From: Cepaea nemoralis | Lineage: Eukaryota; Mollusca; Gastropoda; Stylommatophora; Helicidae | Direction: 5' to 3' | Length of the DNA stretch: 64,000 nt | Assembly (NCBI GenBank): GCA_014155875.1 | Contig: JACEFZ010005116.1 | Coordinates: forward strand, 350,001 to 414,000 | The notes under the pieces: model-generated | The model's database searches: none | What the model was told of the DNA's origin: nothing | What the model saw: only the letters and a program-made list of their open reading frames with translations | Translations under genes and position numbers: made by a program | Shown: one piece after another, positions 51,291 to 63,868 of the stretch | Layout of the letters: each line of letters opens with the position of its first letter | How positions within the stretch are numbered: position 1 is the stretch's first letter

Positions 51291-52596
51291 TGATACTATT
51301 TACTAATTGGAATCTAAGGTCTAGCTAACACTATTGTCTATAAACTACATAGGGTTCCTAGCGAACACGTCTATTCTCTCTCAGTCCTTGTCCCCTGTCT
51401 GAAGCACGCTTCTAGTTGCGCGTTCAACTTCGGACATTCGTCCTGCGTGTGCTCGCAAGTTTGCGTGCGTAGAGTCCCCGCACGCTTGGTCTGTTAACTT
51501 ATGTAACTGGTATTCCCCAGTTACTCGTTGAGAGGCGAGTTTCCTATACTCTCGCTCATACGCACTTAATGACACAAGGGTGTCCTGTTGTCAAGCTAAA
51601 TATAGCGCCTGTGTCTCTCCTGTCTAGTATTCTTTGTAAGCTCCGTCTTAACTCTCTACGTCCCTGTGTAGGTCTTTGACACACTCCTCCCCTTGGTGTG
51701 TAGTGTTACAACCGTTTAACTCCCGCATGTAACACGTATTCGTCACTGAAAAATTGGCTGTCCAATTTTTGTCAAAGAACTCATCAGGTTAAGTATCTCT
51801 TCTGGGGATAGAATAAACTCTCTTCTTTTCCCTTTTCACACTGTTATATTGATTCACTCGGCTAATTAAGTAGTGCATCACATCAATATAGTTGGCCATA
51901 GACCTCTATTATATTCTTGGGAATTGTATTGATCCGGAACCGTTGTCTTATGACTTATGTCCTGGCTTCCGTCGTTTGACCCTATGTCTTTTGACTTTCA
52001 CCCGTTGACTTATGTCTCGACCTGTCCTCAAATTGCCTAACATGACAACCCGCAACAAGTTGTCTCTATTAAGAGAACAACACATGAGCATCTCTGTTCA
52101 TGTTCCCCTATAATGTTAGTACCAACTCGTATGCTCTATGTTCTACTCTTCACCTTTTAACTTCCGTTCGTGAATAAATATTTTCAATGTTACCTTCAGG
52201 TTTTTTAAAGAAGTTATTGTGTCCCCTGTGTTATAAGTTACCGTTCTTTGCCCAAAATGGTAATTGCAACTTTTATGTGTTTGTTTTCCTGTTTTTTTTT
52301 GCGTGTTATTTAATAAACTACAATGTATTTAACTTGCTAACATGTGTCTGTGTTTCTATTCTACATGTATGTATTCCTTCAAGCGCCGTAACTCGGATTA
52401 TTGTGGCTATAAATGTTCGTTACTTTTATTTATGACCACAATTTCGTTTTAAGATGCTCAAAGTACTTTCTCTATTTACTACTACTATTTATAAAGTATG
52501 GCAGTTACACACTTAAAACTGAACTACACATTGGTTACACAGATTGACACAGACAAGTCATAACAAGGCGATTTGTGCGGAGAAAAAAAATTCCGC

Positions 52597-52599
<3 letters not shown>
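51291..52599. other. No gene recognised; possibly more LTR sequence
   Basis: Composition and short phrases resemble LTR U3 DNA (many TCTCTC, CTAGC and TTGTC words), but I could not align it with the LTRs elsewhere in the window. Confidence 0.3.

Positions 52600-52676
<77 letters not shown>
52600..52676. repeat. (TC)n microsatellite
   Basis: Pure TC array ending in (CA)5. Confidence 0.97.
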
Positions 52677-52680
<4 letters not shown>

Positions 52681-52687
<7 letters not shown>

Positions 52688-53737
52688 TTCATGTTTACTT
52701 TGTCTTCATCCACTCCTCTCATCTATACATCTCTCGTTCAACTTTCATACCATAGTTATGTTAAAACATTCATCAGTCCTTAAAATATGGTTCATGATAT
52801 TACATAAATGAACAATACATATTTACAATAAATGATTGGCTGAATCATACAAGTTTTCACGCCACATGACTGTGCTATGAGTTTGCACGCGTCATATCTA
52901 TACAACATATTATACATGTTTGCAATGATGGTTAGTTACCGATCATGTGTTACTACCTAAACTAACTAAGCTATAGTAATTTCGTGTGATGTCATAAATT
53001 AACCTAAGGGAAATAACCTAATTAATTAACTATCTCTAAGCAAAGTGGGTTAGTTACCTTATAGTATTATTGGTAAATGAAATGATGTTAATTTTCTAAT
53101 GGTTGGGTTAGTTTAGAAATGATGTTTTAAGGAAATTAATCTATAAATGATTATGTTTACATGGTTATGTGATAAAGTAATGCCTAATAATTACATTTCT
53201 AACGTATGTGTTAAATTAACTGATGTTTACAAGTAAATGTAGATGATTTATACCTATTAACTAACATAAATAACGTCATAGAAGTAATTGAACATTTGCA
53301 ATTCAATTTTAAATATACACAATGAGGTTATGCGCACTGTTTTAAAAATAAAACACAATATAATGTACATATCACAATTCCGTTATTATATAATTACACT
53401 AACGTCGTCCTTTCCGGTGTAATGTTCGAGCACTGTTCCTGGTAGACTAGTTTTATAACATAGTTCAATTCACCACAGTATTATCTGCTCTCCTTTCAGG
53501 ATAGTGTTTATATATAACGTTGCCTACTAGTTTACGTAGGTTCAAGTCTAACACTTTCGATGTAATTCTGGCGTATCTATGTGTTAGCGCTGTAACAATG
53601 TTACTAATGTGCCTGTTCATTTACTCATAATGGCACTATTTCTCTTACACAGTATAGTAGACTGGCGATATTAACGCACTTAGAGAACATAATTGAATGT
53701 AACTTTCTACCACACACGGCACTGATTTCTTTAATAA
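52681..53737 (-). other. Probable 3' untranslated region of element 3
   Basis: AT-rich, non-coding. No LTR boundary or polypurine tract could be placed with confidence, although the 3' LTR of element 3 should lie in this direction. Confidence 0.35.
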
Positions 53738-54163
53738 CTACAGTGTCACTGTTTCTGGTGATAAGTCGTCGTTCTTTTCCTGTACTTCAGGTATCTCTAT
53801 ATCTGAAGGTTTACTTAAGACGTCCGCTAAAGAGTTCAATGATCCCTTCAAATATTGGATTGTAAAGGCGTAGTTTGCCAATATTAAGGACCATCTGTAG
53901 ATCCTGTTGTTTTGAGGGATGCCAGACTGCATTACAGCAAGTGGAGAGTTGTCGGACTGGATTACAAACTCTGTACCTGCCAGAAACCTATGCAGTTTTC
54001 TAACGCAATAGATTACGCTAAGGCCCTCCAATTCAGTAGCTGAGGGGTAACTTTGCGGCTTACGAACATCACTGGGTGGAACCTCCCATCATAAAACTGG
54101 CCCAAAATACCAGATATGGCAATCGCACTTGCGTATGTGCGGAGGAAATAGGTAAGATTTTTG
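53738..54163 (-). pseudogene. RNase H end of Gmr1-like element 3, frameshifted
   Basis: The frame 54031-53738 (no ATG) encodes ELEGLSVIYCVRKLHRFLAG, QSDNSPLAV, RWSLILANYAFTIQYLKG and ADVLSKP, the RNase H end of a Gypsy-type pol. The preceding part (FLRTYASA, FYDGRFHPVMFVSRK) is in other frames, and the catalytic TDAS appears as TYAS, so both the frame and a key Asp are lost. Confidence 0.85.
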
Positions 54164-57100
54164 TTAGGTAAACAATATAGGTGGAACACTGAATAGATGT
54201 TTCAACTTTGACAAAGTTCCAATTAACGCTGCATTTTGTACATTCACTTTAGCCGAAGCTTTCAAAATGTTTGAAAAAACACTGGTGATTTCCGCCAGAT
54301 TGGGAATAAATTTACTATAGTAGTTTACAAGACCAAGCAGACTTCTGACATGTTTCTTGGTCGTTGGCATAGTCAAATTTAGAATCTTTTTGACTATTTT
54401 CTCGTCTGTTTTGAGTTGGCCTCTGCAGATGGTATGGCCTAGGAAGTCAATTTGTTCCATACCCAACTCAACCTTAGTTGGTTTGACGGTAAGACCGAAT
54501 AATCGTAACCTGTCGAAGACATGTCTAAGTTTCTGTAGGTGTGACGTCCAGTCTTCAGTATGAAAGCATATGTCATCTATATATGTAGATGTATTGGGTA
54601 CCCCGTGGAGTAGATCTCTAGTAAGACGTACAAAAGTGGCAGGAGCATTACGAAGGCCAAAAGGAAGAAAGCGCCACTCATAGAGACCTAGAGGTGTAGA
54701 AAAAGCTGTCAAAGGAATTGAATTTTCTTCCATCGGGACTTGCCAGTAACCTCGAGTGAGATCAAGTTTGGAAAATATACGAGATGTAGACATATCTAGA
54801 ATCAAATCCTCGCATGCTGGAATTGGCTCCGCATCTATTTTTGTTATTCTATTTAGACGCCGATAATCGACGCAGAGGCGAATTGTTGAGTCCTTTTTGG
54901 CGACAAGAACGATAGGAAAGGAATATTCCGACTGTGATCTTTGAATTATTCCACTCGACTCAAGAGATAGTAGTTCTTTGTCTAGATTTGCCCTATAATT
55001 TAGAGGGATGGAATAAGGTCGACATTTGATAGGGGTATTATCAGTCAGAATGATAGCATGCTCTATTCTGTCTGTCTTTCCTGGGATGTCGGAGAAAATG
55101 TCCTTGTATTCTGTCACTAAATCTATCATCTGTCGTCGTTGCTCGTCAGTAAGTTTGGTTTCTATCCGTATACTGTCGATGATCCCAGTCGTGTCTACAG
55201 TAGGGACTGGTAATTCTAATCCGTCGTCATCTGTCTGGTTAAGTACTGTTGTGGTATTAGCTGTGTGTGCTGTTATCTGGCTAAGTGTATTTGCGATGTC
55301 GCTGTCGTGTGTCGGCCTACCTAGTGTAGTTGTGTTGTGTACGTCTGTCGTCCGATTGCTTGGTGTGGGTGCGTTTTGTTCGTCTGTCGGTAGTTCCTGT
55401 AGTGAAAAATATGGTTTCAGCATGTTGATATGGAATATCTTTAATTTTCCCTTTATTGATATTTCATAGTCAACATCCGACACTTTTCGTTCGACGTTGA
55501 ATGGCCCTTGCCAAGATGTTAGCAACAGATTTCGTTTATCAGGTAGTAACAGGAGAACTTTCTGATTAGGTTCAAGGTGTATTGGTCGTGATGCTACTAA
55601 TGACCGTTGACCTTTGGCCGTTACATGCTTACCCTTTCTTACAAGATGTTGACACATAGTACATGAACGACAGAAAAATTTTATATCAGTACAGAATTTC
55701 GGCCAGTAGAAGTGTGACAAAATTCTGGCTCTGGTCTTGTCATAGGCCAAATGTCCAGCAAACGGTGACTCATGTGCGATCTTTAGCACAGTTTGTCGGT
55801 ATGTTACAGGTAACACCGTTTGCTGAATTTCATGGTTATTATTTGTGTAATAACGCATGAGAATTCCGTTGTGTATCCTAAAATACCAAGATGCATTTTT
55901 AGTCACTTTCGCTCGCTCACCTAACAAGTTAAAATAAGGTGCGATAGTTTGATCGGTGCGTTGTGCCTCGCTAAATTCTTGGCGTGTATTATTGTTAGTA
56001 GCACCGCAAGGTGTTAACAGCTGTAACATCTCGTTTTGTAGGTCAGTGTAGTGTGTTTGAGTTTCTGACCTCGTTACAGCGTTAGCCAGGTTCGTTTCCT
56101 TCCAGGCTACAATATCATCGTCAGTACATTTCTTTAATGAAGCCAAGCATCCTAAAATAAGGTCCGTACAAGGATCTTGCAGGATTGCGCACGTAAATGT
56201 GCCGGTAAGAAATGGGGTATTTATATGCGCTTTTGCCAGTGGATATTTCTCAATTGTTCCTGAGAAAGTACGGCATTTGACAAATTCACCCGTGTAATCT
56301 TCTGGTCTCACCAGTTCTTTTCTCAGGCCAAGTAAAGTGCTCCCGCTGTCTTCCAAACACTGGCATGGTTGATTATTGACCAGTGCATCGTAGAACTTCA
56401 GTTTACCTCTGGAGGCATTAACTGCATTAGCATCTTCGATGGCATATGGAAAAACGTGACCACATTTTAATTTCCCATCCGCATGAAATTGATGACATGT
56501 AAGACATTTATTGAAATCAAATATATCAGTAACTACTGCCACACTATCACACACATTCTCTGGTAGTACATTCTCAAGCTCAGAGTCAATGACACTATCA
56601 TCATCAGATGACGTATCGATGAGCATAGCGTTGTTTGCTTTCATTCTTTGTCTGCCCAAACACTTTGCCGAATAGTGGCCATAACTTGAACAAAAATAAC
56701 ATTTGATGGCACGTTTAAAAGAATTTCTCCTATTCTCTTGCTTCTTTATGACCGTTTCTAAGTGAGATGGATAGGCTTGGTATTTATCACACATAGAATA
56801 ACTAGGATGATAAAGTTTGCAATAAATACACTGTGGAGGCTTTTGATAAGGCTGGTCTTTCTTACGATACTCTTTTTGCCTATACGATCTACTTGGTTCG
56901 TTTTTCACGAAGGCAGTGATCTCAGTATCATGGATGGTGGTTTTAAAGACATCACGATTTGCCGAAAAGTAAGCAGACCCCCGTTTTTCAAGCTCTTGGA
57001 TGGATTCTATGTCTGACTGTTGTAAGAACTTTACAAATGGGGTAGGGACTGTAGCTATAACCTTGTCCATTACCATTAGATCTTGCAGTTTGTCAAAGTT

Positions 57101-57826
57101 TTTACCCACCTTCGCCGCTTTAAGCCAATTGTTAAATGTACTTTGGACGTTAGAGACGTAATCTAGGAACGTTTCCGTAGGTTTAGGCTTTATTTGTGAG
57201 TATTGAATTCTATACCCCGGAACATCAAGCAGAAAGTGTTGCATGATTCTATCGTGGATGTATTGATAGTTACTCCTTAGTTCTGTAGGTATAGATTCTA
57301 TTACTTTTAATGGCTCACCACTGAGATTCCTCATGTAGATCATTGCCCAGTCATCTAAAGGTATTTTCTGAGTCTTGAGTTGGAACTCGATATTCTCCGT
57401 CCATGCAGAAATGGAATCGCCTACACTGTATGGCTTGATGAGGCCTTTATATTTGGTAAACTTATTCTGCTCCTCCTGGCTCTTCTGTTTACTAGAGGCT
57501 ATTTGGATATTTGACTCTACCTCTAACTCTTTCATCTTTAACTTTGTCTCTGACTCTACCTGAATCTGCTTTTCTTTCATGGCATGATCTAATTCTAACT
57601 GTTTTAGTTTCGTGGCCTCCTCTGTTTCTTTCAGCTCTTTTTGATGCTGTCTTTCTAGTGCTCTTTCGTCTCTATCTATAGCGGCTTTTCTCTCTGCTTC
57701 TTCTTTCTGTAGAGCAGTTTTTCTGTCTGTTTCTTCCTTGTATCTTTGTTCTACCCATCTCTCTAATTCCGGTCCAGTATGGCCTAGTGCTTTGCCTGCC
57801 TGGACACAGTCATTTAACGATGCCAT
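54164..57826 (-). pseudogene. Gag-protease-RT of Gmr1-like element 3, integrase core deleted
   Basis: An open frame of 1220 codons from an ATG at 57826. Approximate residues: charged coiled coil (20-125); SCAN-like capsid with SGEPLKVIESIP (near 170); zinc knuckles CIYCKLYHPSYSMC (331) and CYFCSSYGHYSAKC (372); CX2C...CGH motif (near 439); protease DSGS (near 492); integrase HHCC site (685-728). Then, directly after QHLVRKGK, comes the C-terminal KVLLLLP...WQGPF module (near 772), the FHINMLKPY end, and an RT with YIDD (near 1082). About 225 residues holding the catalytic D, D and E are missing without breaking the frame. The order is otherwise Gag-PR-INT-RT, as in elements 1 and 2. The protease Thr of DTG is Ser, as in some active proteases. 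The frame ends where RNase H should begin. Confidence 0.9.
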
Positions 57827-57865
57827 TTTCTGATCTTATGTTATGTTACAATAATAATTCCTATA

Positions 57866-58252
57866 GTATTCCTATTCTGGCTTCTGGGTCGGTTTCTCAA
57901 CTCTTGTTGTGGTGTCATCCCTAACCCAGCTGGTCCACCCAGAACAGCCAAAGACATCCCGGTCGACCCTCAAGGGGAGGCAGGGGCAGACCATGGGCAT
58001 TCCCCGCCATCAAAGGAGACTTCCATAATTGTAGAACCGACACATAACGCTCTGGTACTGGGCTGACCTGTGGAATCGTCACGTCCTTCACATGGCTGCT
58101 TAGCCTCGCTTCCGTATATTGAGCCTTCCGTTCACCACAGACTGCCCCTCCTAAGAACGGGGGGACCTGTATGCAGATGACATCTACACTGCAAGCGTGC
58201 GTTTGGGACGCTTTTTCCACCTTTAGTAACGCTCACAGGGTAGGCTGTAGAT
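57866..58252 (+). repeat. Dispersed repeat R, copy 3
   Basis: Parallel to 32088-32483, starting AGTATTCCTATTCTGGCTTCTG and ending GTAGGCTGTAGAT. Its left edge lies 40 bp beyond the start codon of element 3, so it marks the point where that element's 5' leader and LTR are lost. Confidence 0.85.
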
Positions 58253-58609
58253 CAGGGGTGGCCAACCTTTTCAGCAGGCGGGCCAAATTTCAGAAATAAT
58301 ATTTCCTGCCGGGCCACGCACCTAATTTTTCTATTTTTTTTTAAATTTAATTTTATTTTTTTACATTGCGAATACAGCGTATACATTCATGTACATGTGA
58401 CGTTATATTCTTGGCATGGTGTAGTAATCATTTGCTCCCATGCATACCAAACCATTTAATTGGAACTTTCACACTGCAGGCAACCTCATGCAAGCTTAGT
58501 TTCCTGCAAACAAGTTCAATAGTATTACTGAATCACAATCACTCCCTTAATCACAAGTGCAAAGGATTTGTTTGTGGCGGGCTGGGCTGAGACCGGGAAA
58601 GCGGGCAAC

Positions 58610-58664
<55 letters not shown>

Positions 58665-58989
58665 GGGGGAGGGAGGGGAGAGAAGGGAAAGGCGGAGAAA
58701 GGGAGGGTGTGTAGGTTGGAATTTGTTTAGTTCGCTACACAGGATGGCAAAATTCCGTCACTACAGGGATTTTATCTGAGCTGGCTTCTGGCGAAGGTCA
58801 ACCCTCGGTCGACAAGACCACTGACTCACAAAGGACACCTTCCCATCTTGTTTAGTTTGGGCCAATAGACTCAGTAACAAAGAAGGAACATGTATTCAGT
58901 TATTTTGCCCATTTTCCCCAATGATTGAGCTTAGTGATACCCATTAGGAGTATAGAAATATCTGTGAGAGTGTGTTTGAACATGTATGT
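58253..58989 (+). mobile_element. hAT-like left end and adjoining sequence, segment B
   Basis: Counterpart of 32484-33198, with an intact CAGGGGTGGCCAACC end. A (GA)n array at 58615-58662 is longer than in segment A. No right end found. Confidence 0.65.
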
Positions 58990-61100
58990 TATGTACTGTA
59001 AACGTGATGAGAGTAGCGCTTGCTTAATCAGCGAATATCTGGGAGATTTTCTGTTGAAAAATCTGAGGTAGTATGTGTGGGTGTATTGTGTGGTGATTGT
59101 GAGTGGCCGAGTTTCGACTAGACCATATTATGTTTCTATACTGCGCTAGTGCTACGAGAAGTTTAGTGTGTTTGTCTTTTGTGGTTGTATGTATTGTATT
59201 TAGGAATATTGCTTTGTAAACGTCGGTTATCTTGTTTGTGTGTGTTTCTATTAACTGTTGTAATGCAGTCTTAGTGGCTGTGATTGTTGGGCATCCATAA
59301 AACAGATGGTCCTCTGTTTCCTGAATATTGTGTCTACATAATTGGCATGGGGCTATTTGCTTGAATGTCTTTGCTGCCCTCTATGTTGTCGGGGTCATAT
59401 TATAAATTAGCCTGTATGTTACTTCTGTGGATTTCGATGTGATATGTTTGTTGTGTAAGTTAGTGAAGGTGCATCTATAGTCTCTCATGTAATATTTGTA
59501 TCCTCTTTTGATTCTCAGATGTATTGGTGGGGCTTGTTGTTTCACTAAATATTTGTATATCTGCTTGGTTGTCTGTTGTATTAAATGTTCATTGCCTTGA
59601 ATTGCTTGCATACATGTTCTGTAGAAGTGCGGTAGTGTGCCGTAATAGTGCGGTGTTGTTTTGTCTATTTTCTTAAGCCTGTGTAATCTAATTGCAATAT
59701 AGTATAATGCTAGCGAGTGTTGATCTGGATGATTGATGATGCGCCCTATGTGGTTGATTCTTAATGCTTGTATTTTTGTGTGTAGGGCCTGTAAAGCAAC
59801 TCCTCCTTTGTTCTTATCTTGTATTAATGTATTATGCTGTATACTGTGAATTGCGTTGTTGAAGATGAATTGTCTAATGTGTTTGTTTATGTCTGTGATT
59901 GTTTGTTTGGGGGGGGGGGGGGGAATCTAACACTATGGCTAAATATATTATTTTAGGAATGATGAAGGTGTTTACAATTGTGCTTCTTACAAAATTTGTT
60001 GATTTCTTGTATTTGAACCCATATAGTATGTCTATAATTTGTTTTGTCAGTGATTGCCATGTTTCTGTGTGTGTTTTTCTGGGGTTGGATGGAAATGTGA
60101 TCCCATATATTTTCATGTTATCTGTGACTGTTAGATCCAGGGGGAAATCTGCTTTATTCCTCCACTTTTCCAGACCCATTATTTTAGACTTCTGTATGTT
60201 TATTTTGGCCCCACTTCCTTCACCAAACTGTTTTAAGGTGTGAAGTATGTTCGTTATGGAAGTGTTGGTTGTAGGGAAGAAGGCGGTGTCATCTGCGTAA
60301 GCAATTAATTTCCGCTCCCCAGACCCTTGTATAAATGTACCTTTAATGTTAGTGTCCTGTCTAATTGCTTCTAAGAGTGGTTCTAGTGTGAGTACATATA
60401 GGACTGGTGATAGTGATTCTGAAACTGGCAGTGAGTGTATTATTCACCAGTACCTTGCTTTCAGGATTTTTGTACACTATTTCTGTCCACTGTCTATAGT
60501 ATTGTCCTATGTTACAGTGTGCTAGTGTTTTGTGTAAGTATGAGTGTGAAATTCTATCAAAGGCCTTTTCCTGGTCTAAGGATGAAAGGGAGGATTGACA
60601 GTCTTTCTGATGGGTGTATGTAATGAAATCTGTAATGAAATGTGTATGTTGGTGTATGTTTCTGTGTTGAACACTGCGCTGTTGGTCTGGGTGGATGAGT
60701 GATGGCATGAATATTTTTTAACTTTTGTCTGCAAGTGATTTTGCTAGAATTTTGTAGTCTGTGTTTAATAAAGAGATGGGTCTGTAGTTTTTCAGTTGTG
60801 TTTTGTCTGTGTTGTCTTTAGGTATGAGTGTTATATATGACATGTTGCAAGTGTTCGGGAGTTCTTGTTTGTAAAAACTTCTTGGTAGAATTTTAGAAGG
60901 AAATTGCCTAGGATATGAAAGAAGTGTTGGTAGAATTCTACTGTGAGTCCATCTGGTCCTGGTGTTTTGTCTTTTTGCATTTGATTGAGTGCATGTGTTA
61001 TGTCTGCTAATGTAAGCTCTGTGTCTAGTGTGTCTTTATCTATGTCAGACAGTTTCTTTGTGTATTGTAAGAACCTATTTTGTTTTTGTGTGTTGGCCTG
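58990..61100 (-). pseudogene. Tx1/L1-like LINE reverse transcriptase, segment B
   Basis: Parallel to 34425-36500. Frames 60708-60361 (LDQEKAFDRISH), 60179-59874 and 59611-59381 carry the same motifs. A 26-bp deletion at about 60417 removes the codons for the RQGCPLSP-type RT motif and shifts the frame. A run of about 15 G's at 59909 is also new. Inactive. The insertion found in A (33199-34411) is absent at 58985-58990. Confidence 0.85.
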
Positions 61101-61658
61101 TTCTGCTGTATATAGGTCGGTGTAGTATTGTTGGAATGTTTCTAGTATATGTATTGCCTCTGTTTATGTGTTTCCTTGAATGTCTGTTATTGCTCCTATT
61201 TGTCTGTTACATTGAACGTTTTGTTCTAATGCAAGGTGTTGTTTACTGGGACTTTCTTCTGATATGTTAGTATGTTTAGTTCGAAGGAGTGCACCACGGA
61301 ATGTGTGTTGCTGATGTTGTTCTAATTGTGATTCTAGTGTGTGTAGGTGTAGTTCATTCCTGTGTCTGTTTTGTGAGTTGTATTGCTGTCTGTATGATAT
61401 GTTCTTGTTGTTGTCTGTCTTTATGTATGATAGATGCTAACTGTTGTGTTCTATAACGTATTGTATTCTTTAGTAAATCCCAAATTTGTGTTATGTTGTC
61501 GGTGGGTGTACTATTAGTGTATGTTAGAATAAGGTGTGTTGTACATAACCTGTGTTTTGGAGTAGGGTGTTATTGAATTTCCAATATGGTGTTCTTTTTG
61601 ATGGCCTTGCACTTGTGGTGTCTGTAGTGATATGTGCTAGTACTGCTTTGTGATCTGT
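61101..61658 (-). pseudogene. Linker between endonuclease and RT of the LINE, segment B
   Basis: No intact frame; parallels 36501-36963. Confidence 0.5.
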
Positions 61659-62378
61659 CTATTGTAATGTCTCTTGTAGATGTTTTTTGTGTATTATGTG
61701 GTGTGTTGAAGGTGTGTATATTCTATCTAGCCTGGCTGATCTATTGTAAGCCCTATTTTTGTGTGTTGTTGCAATGTTATTAGGGTGTCTGTATCTGAAA
61801 GCGTCTGTTAAATTGTGTGTGTCTGAGGTATTATTTAGTATATCCAGTTGATGTATTCCATTTCTGTTATTTCTCCTTAATTGTGTCTTGATTCCTGCTC
61901 TGCCTCCCTCTACGATATCCAAATATGAGAGTACAAAATTGAAATCCTCTGCAAGGATAACATTTTGCCCTCTGTATGTTTGTATAAGTAGGGTTTCTAA
62001 TTCTTGGTAAAAATTTGGTTGATGATTGTAATTAGGTGGTGCATGTATGTTCACTATGGTGTATGCATGTATATTGTTTTCAACCTGTATTATGGAGAAT
62101 CGTCCCTGGTTATCCGTGTGTGTGTTAATTATATCCCACCTGTCTGATGTCTGCAGAATAGATGTTCCTGACCCAATTTTGTGTGTGCTTAAACTAAAGC
62201 ATGAATATTTGAGGCCTAGCTGTGTGGTGATATGTTGTGCGAATGTTTTTGAACATATGTTTGTTTCTTGTAGTAGTATAAAGTCACGTTTGTGTTTGTT
62301 TATTAGTGTGATAGTGTGTTGTAATTTTGTACGTATTCCACAAATGTTTAAAGTAATAATAATTAAATCGCTAGTCAT
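61659..62378 (-). pseudogene. APE-type endonuclease domain of the LINE, segment B
   Basis: A 239-codon frame from an ATG at 62378: LNICGIRTK, LLQETN (the metal-binding Glu), VNIHAPPNY, EDFNFVLSYLDI, SARLDRIYTP. The conserved GD of the GDFN motif is ED here and GD in segment A. The last motif (TDH) lies beyond the frame's end. This is the best-preserved endonuclease in the window, but the ORF does not continue into RT. Confidence 0.85.
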
Positions 62379-62582
62379 TATAATTTAAGTAAAAACGGAT
62401 GAATGAGATATAATAAGTGTATAGAATCACACGCAAAGTTATTATCCTTGTTGAGTACATTTAGGCGAGCAAGTCTGTAGCATCAAAAGTTTGTGTGAGA
62501 GGATCATCTTGATCCTCGTTCTATCACTTATGTCTGTGTCTACGAAGAGAGTGTCTGGTATGCTGTATGTGTCGTCTTCGTC

Positions 62583-63540
62583 TTATACTTGTGTCTCCTC
62601 TTGTTTTTCTTGTTCAGTTTCCTTTGTCTTGCCTATAGTGACTTTGACTTTTTCTTTCTTTGGCAGTGATAAGTCGTCTGTTTCTGTGTCATCGCTGTGT
62701 TTTGAATGCAGTAGTCTTCTGTTAGCCCATGTTCTCTTCTTTGGTTTGCTGACGACTTGAAAACCGTCAGAGTCTTCATTCCTTGGATTGATTTCTTGTG
62801 TGTTATTTTCTTGTGTGTTATTTTCTTGTGTGTTCCTGTTTTCTTGTGTGTTGATTTGATTATTGAAAGTTTGTGTCAGTGCAATCTCTCCCTGCGGAGG
62901 AGTTTCTCTTTTGAGTGGTGGGAAATCTTCTTGGCTTTGTACACTGACTGCTGCTGCCGTTGGTGTCATCGGTTGTCGTCGACTTGGGCATTTATTTGCC
63001 CAATGGTTGTTTTGGCCACACCCTGAACAATTGGTCTTCCTCCCCGGCATCGTGATCAACACTCTGTGATTATTGTTCGCAATGCCAGGAGTGTACATCC
63101 GTATATAATGGGGGACTTCCTTTTTTGGGTTGCAGAGCGCTCCCCACTTGCCAGCCCCATTTTTGTATCCTAAACACCTCAGCCTTTTCATCTCCTGTGA
63201 TGCTGTGCACCAGGTTTTTAACTCCTTGGGGAGCAATCGTGACAGGTAACCAGTGGATGGTCAGCCTGTCTTTTTCTTTCTCTCGGTGCTCCAGAGATAT
63301 GTCTATCCCTAGACTTGGTAGAGAAAACATTTTTCCGCGTAACTTGTCATACACGGCTTTCTGAACCCCTGCTGACAGGTGAAAGTACCACCTAGTGGGA
63401 ATTTCGAACCTATGCAGGTCCACGACTCCTCCAAAAGGTACTCCTCCTGGACCAGTTAGGGCACTCATAATAAGTGCAGGTGTTGCTTTAGCAGCAGCTC
63501 CGGGACCAGTAATGGAACACACTATCGTTCCGGACTGGTG
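62583..63540 (-). pseudogene. ORF1 protein of the LINE (CCHC), segment B
   Basis: Frames 63522-63070 and 63236-62583 overlap. The frame changes near 63165, where segment B has two extra bases relative to A. The zinc knuckle reads NCSGCGQNNHWANKC. The TQENNTQE repeat has one more unit-like copy than in A. The homology with segment A stops at about 63541/38967, after TCGTTCCGGA.TGGTG. Confidence 0.8.
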
Positions 63541-63701
63541 GCGGCATTATGCACAGTGCATCTGTGCTGGCTGTTGTTTGTCGAGACTCCTGTCTTTTCC
63601 AATTTTCACTTTGGGCAGTGGGGAGCATTTTGTATGATATTCACTGGCACAGGAACGGAGCATAATGGGGACGACCCGTTGCTGTGAAGGTGGAACTGCG
63701 A
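63541..63701. other. No gene recognised
   Basis: Sequence specific to segment B between the LINE end and the tetranucleotide array. Confidence 0.4.
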
Positions 63702-63868
63702 CTAACCAACCAACCAACCAACCAACCAACCAACCAAGCAACCAAGCAACCAAACAAGCAAGCAAGCAAGCAACCAACCAACCAACCAAGCAACCAAGCA
63801 ACCAACCAACAAACCAAGCAACCAACCAACCAAGCAACCAACTAACCAACCAACCAACCAACCAACTA
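63702..63868. repeat. (ACCA/AGCA)n tetranucleotide array
   Basis: About 165 bp of ACCA, AGCA and AACA units. It stands where segment A has (ACTA)n, before the same ACTATTGTATCGTTGCTTTC phrase. Confidence 0.95.

Noticed and set aside
51291..53737. 3' LTR of element 3 or right end of the LTR starting at 49658
   Set aside because: I searched for CGACA-type ends, a GCGAT duplicate and a purine tract and found no combination that holds.
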